Source: Ectopseudomonas guguanensis (GTDB taxonomy: Bacteria; Pseudomonadota; Gammaproteobacteria; Pseudomonadales; Pseudomonadaceae). Taken from it: a stretch of DNA of 44,328 bases. Below the pieces are notes generated by a model. That model did not search any database, was not told where the DNA came from, and saw only the letters and a list, made by a program, of their open reading frames with translations. Below are positions 20,757 through 27,333 of this stretch, in pieces. The translations under genes and the position numbers were made by a program. The first letter of the stretch is position 1; every line of letters starts with the position of its first letter. The stretch covers positions 1-44,328 of the forward strand of contig NZ_FNJJ01000022.1 in assembly GCF_900104265.1 (NCBI RefSeq), written 5' to 3'.

Positions 20757-22967
20757 ATGCTCGTTCGCCCGCCCTACCCTCGCCGCCCCTGGCTTGCGCT
20801 GCTGTTGCTGTGCCCTTCCCTGGCCCTGGCCGCTACCCCGGCCGAACTGCCCGACGTAGAAATAACCGCCGCTGCAGCCAAGCAGCCGTTGCCAACCACC
20901 ACCCAGACCGATGCGCAGACGCTGGAACGCCGCCAGATCCGCAGCTTCGATGACTTGTCCCGACGTGCCGAGCCCGGGGTGAACTTCAACCGCAGCAACA
21001 ACAGCATCAACATCCGCGGCCTGGACCGCGACCGCGTACTGACTACCATCGACGGCATCCGCATGCCCTGGCTGAACGATGCCGTGCGCGAAGTGAACGG
21101 CGGCCTGGACAGCATCGACTTCCAGAGCCTGTCCGCGATCGACGTGGTGCGCGGCGCCAACTCCAGCCAGGTTGGCTCCGGCGCCCTGGGCGGAGCGCTG
21201 CAATTGCGCACGCTGAACCCGGATGACCTGCTGGGCGACAAGGACGAGTTCGCGGGCCTGATCAAGAACGACTACGACAGCGCCGACCGTAGCTGGGGGC
21301 TCAATGCCGCCCTGGCCGGTCGCTTCAACGACACCGCCTGGCTGCTCCAGGCCGGTGGGCGCAAGGGCAACGAGCTTGAAAACCAGGGCAACCGTGACGT
21401 ACTGGGCAGCCAGCGTACCGAAGCCAACCCCAGCGATACCGACCAGCACAGCCTGCTGCTCAAGGTCCAGCAAAAGCTCGGTGGTGGGCACCGAGTCGGC
21501 GTGACCGCCGAACTGTTCGAACGCACCGAGGACATGGACAGCCGCATCAACCAGGGCACCGCCAACTACCCTCGGCACTACGACACCCAGGAAAGCAACG
21601 AGCGCAAGCGCCTGTCCTTCGATCACCAGTACCGTGCCGAGCACGCAGAAGGCCTGCTCGACTGGGCCGACACCATCGTCTACTGGCAGAAGCTGCGCCG
21701 CGAGGATGAGGTGGAGGCGACCCGCGCCGGGACGCTGGCCGGCCCCTTCGGCCGCAGCAACGAGATCGAGAAGACCCAGTACGGCATCACCAGCACCCTG
21801 GGCAAGCAGCTGGGCCAGCACAATCTGACCCTGGGCGCGGAGTGGAGCCGCATCGAGGCCGAACAATACAGCAGCGGCTACGATGCCTGCCCCAGCGTGC
21901 TGGTACCGCCCTTCCCGCCGCGCCCGGACAGCACGCCGGCCGGCATCTACTTTGCCTGCATCAACCTGCACACCAATCAGGCCGAGATGCCGAAAACGCC
22001 GGGCACTCTGTATGGCCTCTATCTGAAAGACGACATCGCCCTCAGCGACACCCTGACCCTGACGCCCGGCCTGCGCTACGACCGTTACGAATACAAGCCC
22101 AGGAGCGGCACCAGTGGTTACGTGCTGGCCGGCGACAGCGTGATGCTCACCGAGAACAAGGACTCCAACTGGGCCGGCAGCCTGCTGCTGACCTGGCAGG
22201 CACACGAGCTGGCTACGCTGTACGCGCAGTGGGCAGAGGGCTTCAAGGCCCCGGACGTCAACGAGCTGTACAGCACCTTCACCAACTCCGGCATGGGCTA
22301 CGCGCGAGTCGGCAACCCCAACCTCAAGCCCGAGAAAAGCACCGGCTACGAGGTCGGCGCGCGCCTGGGCGACAGCCATCTGGGCGGCTCCATCAGCCTG
22401 TTCGACAACCGTTACAGGAACTTCATCGACAGCATCACCGCCAACGAAGCGGACTACGGCTTCCAGGCCGGCGAATTCCCGACCTTCTTCGAGGTGATGG
22501 AGAACCGCGACAAGGTGCGCATCTATGGCGCCGAAGGCACCGCACACTGGCAGTTCGCGCCCTCCTGGCAGGCCTGGACCTCGGTCGCCTGGGCCGTAGG
22601 CAAGGACCGCGAAACCAAGCAGCACCTGAACTCGGTCGCCCCGCTGACCGGCACCCTCGGCCTCAGCTATACCCAGCAACACTACGGCGCGGACCTGATG
22701 CTGACCGCCGCGCGCCGCCGCGACAAGGTGGAGAACGATGGCGACTTCAAGGCCCCCGGCTACGGCGTGGTCGACCTCACCGGCTACTGGCAACCGGCCG
22801 CGCTGGACGGTGTGAGGCTGCAGGCCGGTCTGTTCAACCTGTTCGACAAGAAGTACTGGAACGCCCTCAACGTGCCCAGCGCTGGCGGCCGCACCACACC
22901 GCAACCGGTCGACTACTACAGCGAGCCCGGGCGCAGCTTCCGCGTGTCCGCCTCCTGGCAGTTCTGA
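20757..22967 (+). CDS. phuR: TonB-dependent outer-membrane heme receptor
   Basis: This 736-residue receptor imports heme across the outer membrane using TonB energy. It has a signal peptide (to about residue 26), a TonB-box-like LPDVEIT, a plug domain (about 45-160; NINIRGL-like SINIRGLDRDR) and a 22-strand barrel ending in Phe (…RVSASWQF). The heme-receptor motifs FRAP and NPNL appear as FKAP (496-499) and NPNL (520-523). Between them is Tyr515 and no histidine. P. aeruginosa PhuR uses a Tyr near this position. The first His of the protein is residue 231, so the plug has none. TTGGAG supports this start; an ATG 18 bases earlier is less likely. Confidence 0.93.
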   Translation: MLVRPPYPRRPWLALLLLCPSLALAATPAELPDVEITAAAAKQPLPTTTQTDAQTLERRQIRSFDDLSRRAEPGVNFNRSNNSINIRGLDRDRVLTTIDGIRMPWLNDAVREVNGGLDSIDFQSLSAIDVVRGANSSQVGSGALGGALQLRTLNPDDLLGDKDEFAGLIKNDYDSADRSWGLNAALAGRFNDTAWLLQAGGRKGNELENQGNRDVLGSQRTEANPSDTDQHSLLLKVQQKLGGGHRVGVTAELFERTEDMDSRINQGTANYPRHYDTQESNERKRLSFDHQYRAEHAEGLLDWADTIVYWQKLRREDEVEATRAGTLAGPFGRSNEIEKTQYGITSTLGKQLGQHNLTLGAEWSRIEAEQYSSGYDACPSVLVPPFPPRPDSTPAGIYFACINLHTNQAEMPKTPGTLYGLYLKDDIALSDTLTLTPGLRYDRYEYKPRSGTSGYVLAGDSVMLTENKDSNWAGSLLLTWQAHELATLYAQWAEGFKAPDVNELYSTFTNSGMGYARVGNPNLKPEKSTGYEVGARLGDSHLGGSISLFDNRYRNFIDSITANEADYGFQAGEFPTFFEVMENRDKVRIYGAEGTAHWQFAPSWQAWTSVAWAVGKDRETKQHLNSVAPLTGTLGLSYTQQHYGADLMLTAARRRDKVENDGDFKAPGYGVVDLTGYWQPAALDGVRLQAGLFNLFDKKYWNALNVPSAGGRTTPQPVDYYSEPGRSFRVSASWQF

Positions 22968-23039
22968 GTTCCACTTGGCGCAGGGATGCGCCCTCCTGCT
23001 TCCTGCGGGATAATCGCGCCATCTGAAACGGAGAACGCG

Positions 23040-23369
23040 ATGATCCGCCTATGCGCCCCGAGTGAGCTGGCCGAAGGTCAGAGCCGGGGCTTTGTGATCG
23101 ACCCGTTGAACCTGCTTCTTGTACGTCGCGACGGCCAGGTCCACGCCTACCTCAACCGCTGCCCGCACCGCGGCATCGCCCTGGAGTGGCAGAAGGATCG
23201 CTTCCTTGACGACAGCGGCAGCCTGATTCGCTGCGCGACCCATGGCGCGCTGTTTCTCATCGAGAGCGGCGAATGCGTGGCCGGGCCTTGCGAAGGGCAG
23301 GCGCTGCAGAGGCTGGAATGCAGGGAAGACGCGCACGGGATCTGGATCGAAGGCGCTGCAGCCAGGTAG
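23040..23369 (+). CDS. Rieske [2Fe-2S] ferredoxin-like protein
   Basis: This 109-residue soluble protein consists of a single Rieske domain. The cluster ligands are clear: Cys41-Pro-His43 (CPHRG) and Cys65…His68 (CATHGALF). Such stand-alone proteins pass electrons to oxygenases or act as NirD-like subunits, but no oxygenase or nitrite reductase gene adjoins it here. ACGGAG precedes the ATG. Its position after phuR suggests a link to heme or iron metabolism, but no shared promoter is proven. A REP-type inverted repeat begins at its stop codon. Confidence 0.88.
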   Translation: MIRLCAPSELAEGQSRGFVIDPLNLLLVRRDGQVHAYLNRCPHRGIALEWQKDRFLDDSGSLIRCATHGALFLIESGECVAGPCEGQALQRLECREDAHGIWIEGAAAR

Positions 23370-23425
23370 CCCGGATGCAATCCGGGGATGGGCGAAAACT
23401 GGATTCCCGGATTGCATCCGGGCTA
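23367..23425. repeat. REP-type perfect inverted repeat (20-bp arms)
   Basis: TAGCCCGGATGCAATCCGGG at 23367-23386 is repeated in exact reverse complement at 23406-23425, with a 19-base spacer. The TAG of the Rieske gene stop is the first three bases. This is the REP/BIME style common in Pseudomonas intergenic regions. It may also act as a 3'-end stabiliser or terminator between the convergent Rieske gene and sfsA. Confidence 0.88.
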
Positions 23426-23481
23426 CGCCAACATCGCGCCCACCGTGCTACCGAAACAGAAGCTGGTGCGCGCAGCACGCG

Positions 23482-24189
23482 CTACGTCAATACCTCCAGC
23501 CGGCGAACCAGGGCGATCCCCTCGGGACTCAGCTCGGCGCCGTAGGCCAGCACCTCCACTCCCGCGGCCTTGGCATCACGCAACCCCGCCGCGTACGCAG
23601 GATCGATCTCCGCCGCCGCCCGCACGGCGCGAATGCCGGAGAGGTTCACGCAATACAGCTGCACCGTGCGCACACCCGCCTGCGCCAGCGCCGCCAGTTC
23701 GCGCAGATGCCTGGCGCCGCGCTGCGTCACGGCATCGGGAAAGGCCGCCACGTCGCTGCCATCGAAGCCCAACGTCACGCTCTTGACCTCGACATAGGCC
23801 GGCCCGTCCGGGTAATCCAGGCGAAAGTCGGCGCGGCTGTTCTCCACCCCGTAAGCCACCTCGCGCTTGAGCGCGGTAAAGCCAACCAGCTCGGTGATAA
23901 GCCCGGCGCGCAGCGCCTCTTCCACCAGCGCGTTGGCCCGTGCGGTATTGATGCAGGCCAGGCGCCCTTGCGGCGTTTCGCTGATTTCCCAGCTGCCCGG
24001 CAGCTTGCGCTTGGGATCCTTGCTGCGGCTGAACCACACCCGGCAGCCTTCGCTCATGCAATTGAGCATCGAGCCGGTGTTGGCGCAGTGGATGGTCATC
24101 TGCTCGCCGCTGGCGGTCTCGATATCGGCGAGAAAGCGCTTGTAGCGACGCAGCAGGCGCCCCTCTTCCAATGGCGGATCAAAGCGCAT
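23482..24189 (-). CDS. sfsA: DNA/RNA nuclease SfsA (sugar fermentation stimulation protein family)
   Basis: This 235-residue protein matches SfsA throughout: the N-terminal OB-like part (LEEGRLLRRYKRFLADIE) is followed by HCANTGSM, WEISETPQGRLACINTARAN, and the PD-(D/E)XK-like core (RADFRLDYPDGPAYVEVKSVTLGFDG). The E. coli protein stimulates maltose genes and the family has been annotated as a nuclease; the true role is unsettled. Its start overlaps the end of the upstream aminotransferase by 11 bases. The sfsA-dksA-gluQ neighbourhood is shared with E. coli, with the aminotransferase inserted. Confidence 0.93.
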   Translation of the reverse strand: MRFDPPLEEGRLLRRYKRFLADIETASGEQMTIHCANTGSMLNCMSEGCRVWFSRSKDPKRKLPGSWEISETPQGRLACINTARANALVEEALRAGLITELVGFTALKREVAYGVENSRADFRLDYPDGPAYVEVKSVTLGFDGSDVAAFPDAVTQRGARHLRELAALAQAGVRTVQLYCVNLSGIRAVRAAAEIDPAYAAGLRDAKAAGVEVLAYGAELSPEGIALVRRLEVLT

Positions 24190-25360
24190 CGGGCTTCCAG
24201 CTCTTCAAACCGCGGGCGATGCGCTCGACTGCCTGCTGCAGGCGCTCGACATTCTGCGTGTAGGCGAAGCGCACATGGTGCCCGGCCTGGTGACGGCCGA
24301 AATCCAGGCCCGGGGTGAAGGCCACGTGCTCGGTTTCGATGAAGTGGCGACAGAAGGCGAAGGCGTCGCCGCCAAAGGCGCTGATGTCTGCATATAGATA
24401 GAAGGCACCTTCAGGCGTAGCGGCGATACCGAAGCCCAGCTCGCGCAGCGCCGGCAGCAGATAGTCGCGGCGGCGTTGAAATTCATGGCGGCGCTCTTCG
24501 AGGATCGCCAGGGTGGCCGGCTCGAAGCAGGCCAGCGCGGCATGCTGGGCCATACTCGGTGCGCTGATGTAGAGATTCTGCGCCAGCTTTTCCAGCTCCG
24601 GCACGGCGGCAGCGGGCGCCACCAGCCAACCCAGGCGCCAGCCGGTCATGCCGAAATATTTGGAGAAACTATTGAGGACGAAGGCATCGTCGTCCACTTC
24701 CAGCACGCTCGATGCATCGCAGCCATAGGTCAGGCCATGGTAGATCTCGTCCACCACCAGGTGACCGCCACGCTGCTTGAGGCAGGTCGACAGCGCCGCC
24801 AGCTCATCCTTGTGCAGCAGCGTTCCAGTCGGATTGGCCGGCGAAGCCACCAACGCGCCGACGCTGTCGGTATCCCAGTGCCGCTCCACCAATTGCGGGG
24901 TCAGCTGGTAACGCACGTCCGGGCCGACCGGCACCAGCTGCGCGGCACCTTCGACCAGGCGCAGGAAGTGGCGATTACAAGGGTAGCCCGGGTCGGCCAG
25001 CAACCAGTGCTTGCCCGGGTCGACCAACAGGCTGGCGGCCAGCAGCAGCGCCCCGGAGCCACCGGGCGTGACCAGGATGCGCTGCGGGTCGATACTCAGG
25101 CGGTAACGCTCGGCGTAGAAGCCGGCGATCGCCTCGCGCAGCTGCGGCAGGCCGCGCGCCGCGGTGTAGCGCGTGTGCCCGGCGGCCAGCGCGGCCTGGC
25201 CGGCGCGGATGATCGGCTCGGCGGTGGTGAAGTCCGGCTCGCCGATCTCCAGGTGAATGACATCGTGACCGGCCGCTTGCAGCTCGTTGGCACGCGCCAG
25301 CAAGGCCATCACGTGGAAGGGTTCGATGGCGCGACTGCGCGCACTGTAGAGCTGAGCCAT
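24179..25360 (-). CDS. PLP-dependent aminotransferase (class I/II)
   Basis: This 393-residue fold-type I aminotransferase has unknown substrate. The PLP Lys lies in NSFSKYFGMTGWRLGW, the Asn in SPANPTGTLL, the Asp-Tyr region in LVVDEIYHGLTYG, and the substrate-carboxylate Arg in HVRFAYTQ near the C-terminus. The N-terminal LEIGEPDF is typical of AspC/AlaA-like enzymes. AAGG precedes the ATG; an in-frame upstream extension is not conserved. It is transcribed with sfsA (11-base overlap) and divergently from dksA. Confidence 0.9.
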   Translation of the reverse strand: MAQLYSARSRAIEPFHVMALLARANELQAAGHDVIHLEIGEPDFTTAEPIIRAGQAALAAGHTRYTAARGLPQLREAIAGFYAERYRLSIDPQRILVTPGGSGALLLAASLLVDPGKHWLLADPGYPCNRHFLRLVEGAAQLVPVGPDVRYQLTPQLVERHWDTDSVGALVASPANPTGTLLHKDELAALSTCLKQRGGHLVVDEIYHGLTYGCDASSVLEVDDDAFVLNSFSKYFGMTGWRLGWLVAPAAAVPELEKLAQNLYISAPSMAQHAALACFEPATLAILEERRHEFQRRRDYLLPALRELGFGIAATPEGAFYLYADISAFGGDAFAFCRHFIETEHVAFTPGLDFGRHQAGHHVRFAYTQNVERLQQAVERIARGLKSWKPDAL

Positions 25361-25618
25361 GGGCCTGCCTTCAAGGTTGCGAGGCGCGGATTCTAGCAGG
25401 GCGGCTCGAGGCCGCGGCAAGGACGCGAAAGCGCCGCTACGCTTGCTGGCCAGTCTCGTGCAGATTTCGTTCACACCCCGGGCAAGGCGGAGACAACCGG
25501 GAGTAGCGCGCCCCGATTCGATCTGGTAAGTTCGCCCGCTTGCAGTCGCAGGGCCGGACAAACGCCTGGCAATGGAATAACCTGCGCGATGGATTCGAAA
25601 GAGTGAGAGGCGTCATCC

Positions 25619-26065
25619 ATGCCCACAAAAGAAAAAGCCAAAAGCACCAGCCAGCTGATTCGTGGTTTCGAGCCTTATCAAGAGAAGAAGGGCGAGGAAT
25701 ACATGAGCGAGCCGATGCGCGCTCACTTCACCAGCATCCTCAATAAGTGGAAGCTGGAGCTGATGCAGGAAGTCGACCGTACCGTGCACCACATGCAGGA
25801 CGAAGCGGCCAACTTCCCCGACCCGGCCGACCGCGCCAGCCAGGAAGAAGAATTCAGCCTGGAACTGCGTGCCCGTGATCGCGAGCGCAAACTGATCAAG
25901 AAGATCGACGAGACCCTGCAGCTGATCGAAGACAACGATTACGGCTGGTGCGATTCCTGCGGCGTCGAGATCGGTATTCGCCGCCTTGAAGCCCGCCCGA
26001 CTGCGACCCTGTGCATCGATTGCAAGACGCTGGCGGAAATCAAGGAAAAGCAGATCGGTTCCTGA
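25619..26065 (+). CDS. dksA: RNA polymerase-binding transcription factor DksA
   Basis: DksA enters the RNA polymerase secondary channel and, with ppGpp, lowers rRNA promoter activity and activates amino acid synthesis genes. The 148-residue protein has a long coiled coil with the DPADRA tip (about 68-73), which carries the functional Asp pair. A four-Cys zinc site follows (Cys111, Cys114, Cys132, Cys135; CDSCG…CIDCK), so it is the zinc-binding rather than the Cys-less paralogue. A terminator follows. The rrn promoters at the left end of this window are expected targets. Confidence 0.97.
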   Translation: MPTKEKAKSTSQLIRGFEPYQEKKGEEYMSEPMRAHFTSILNKWKLELMQEVDRTVHHMQDEAANFPDPADRASQEEEFSLELRARDRERKLIKKIDETLQLIEDNDYGWCDSCGVEIGIRRLEARPTATLCIDCKTLAEIKEKQIGS

Positions 26066-26074
26066 TCTGACGAC

Positions 26075-26100
26075 GGGGCGCTTAGGCGCCCCGCTCTGTT
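26075..26100 (+). terminator. Terminator of dksA
   Basis: GGGGCGC, TTAG and GCGCCCC are followed by a T-rich tail (CTCTGTTT), 10 bases after the stop. Confidence 0.8.
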
Positions 26101-26115
26101 TCTGGCCTTCGCTTC

Positions 26116-27000
26116 ATGAACACCTCCTACATCGGGCGCTTCGCCCCTACGCCCAGCGGTTATCTGCACTTCGGCTCGCTGGTCGCCGCCCTCGCCTCCT
26201 ACCTCGATGCCCGCTCCGTTGGCGGTCGCTGGCTGCTGCGCATGGAAGACCTCGACCCGCCACGGGAAGTGCCTGGCGCACAGGATGCGATCCTGCGCAC
26301 CCTGGAAACCTATGGCTTCGAGTGGGACGGCGAACTGGTGCGCCAGAGCGAGCGTCACGCCGAATACGCCGCCGTGATCACCCGCCTGTTCAGCCAGGGT
26401 CTGGCCTACGCCTGCATCTGCTCGCGCAAGCAACTGGAGGGCTACGGCGGCATCTACCCGGGCTTTTGCCGCAACGCCTGTCATCCCGATCGCGACGCGG
26501 CCATCCGCCTGCGCGTACCGGAGCTGGACTACCACTTCATCGACCGCGTGCAGGGCGAATTTCGTCAGCACCTGGGGCGAGAAGTGGGCGACTTCGTGAT
26601 CCGACGGCGTGATGGGTTGTTTGCCTATCAGCTCGCCGTGGTGCTGGACGATGCCTGGCAGGGTGTGACCGACGTGGTGCGCGGCGCCGACCTGCTCGAC
26701 TCCACCCCTCGCCAGCTCTACCTGCAGGAACTGCTCGGACTGCCGCAACCACGCTACCTGCACGTGCCGCTGATCATCCAGCCGGACGGCCACAAGCTGG
26801 GCAAGAGCTACCGTTCGCCGCCCCTGCCCGCCGACCAGGCCGGGCCTCTGCTGCTACGCGCCCTGCGCGCGCTGGGCCAGCAACCGCCCGCCGAACTGCA
26901 CGGCGCGGCGCCTGCCGAGCTGCTGGCCTGGGGCATCGCCAACTGGGACGCCACGCGCATCCTGCACAGCCGCACCCTGGCCGAAGCGCAATTGCGCTGA
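26116..27000 (+). CDS. gluQ: Glutamyl-Q tRNA(Asp) synthetase
   Basis: GluQRS attaches glutamate to the queuosine base at position 34 of tRNA(Asp), a wobble-base modification. The 294-residue protein is a truncated GluRS-like catalytic domain without an anticodon-binding domain. It has RFAPTPSGYLHFGS (HIGH-like motif) at residues about 8-21, a Cys-rich zinc site (YACICSRKQ…YPGFCRNAC), and KLGKS in place of KMSKS. It follows dksA, as in many gamma-proteobacteria. Confidence 0.95.
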   Translation: MNTSYIGRFAPTPSGYLHFGSLVAALASYLDARSVGGRWLLRMEDLDPPREVPGAQDAILRTLETYGFEWDGELVRQSERHAEYAAVITRLFSQGLAYACICSRKQLEGYGGIYPGFCRNACHPDRDAAIRLRVPELDYHFIDRVQGEFRQHLGREVGDFVIRRRDGLFAYQLAVVLDDAWQGVTDVVRGADLLDSTPRQLYLQELLGLPQPRYLHVPLIIQPDGHKLGKSYRSPPLPADQAGPLLLRALRALGQQPPAELHGAAPAELLAWGIANWDATRILHSRTLAEAQLR

Positions 27001-27015
27001 GCCGCGCTACACAGG

Positions 27016-27086
27016 GTAGGGTGCGCCGTGCGCACCAACGCCTCCAGAGAATCTCGCACGACCTCGGTGCGCACGGCGCACCCTAC
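27016..27086. repeat. REP-type inverted repeat, GTAGGGTGCGCC family
   Basis: There are perfect 21-bp arms at 27016-27036 and 27066-27086 with a 29-base spacer. The arm begins GTAGGGTGCGCCGTGCG. A related copy lies at 42324-42393. It separates gluQ from cbrX. Confidence 0.88.
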
Positions 27087-27156
27087 GTACCTGAAGTTTG
27101 TGGCTTGAAGCGCGCGGCATCCTTTACCATCGCGGCATCTTTCGACGAGATGTCAC

Positions 27157-27333
27157 ATGTATATCTACCGACTGGTTCTGATCCTGGTGGTGGGGATCTA
27201 CCTGTTCTCCCCAGCCATCATGGACTGGTGGATCGACCCCAATGGCGCCTGGTACCGGCCCTACCTGCTGTGGCTGATCCTGATCGTCGTCACCTTCATT
27301 CTTCAGAGCCAACGCGATGCTGACGAGCTTTAG
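27157..27333 (+). CDS. cbrX: CbrX, small membrane protein overlapping cbrA
   Basis: This is a 58-residue protein with two hydrophobic segments (YRLVLILVVGIYLFSPAIM and YLLWLILIVVTFIL) flanking a short loop with WWIDPNGAWYRP. It ends in QSQRDADEL. The stop (27331-27333) lies 17 bases inside cbrA, whose ATG is at 27317, so cbrA translation is probably coupled to it. P. putida has such an ORF, named cbrX, ahead of cbrAB. Its own function is not established; it may only gate CbrA translation or may sit beside CbrA in the membrane. Confidence 0.82.
   Translation: MYIYRLVLILVVGIYLFSPAIMDWWIDPNGAWYRPYLLWLILIVVTFILQSQRDADEL

Noticed and set aside
20691..22904. 737-codon minus-strand open frame
   Set aside because: It is a shadow of phuR in the opposite strand; no signal, TonB or other motif.
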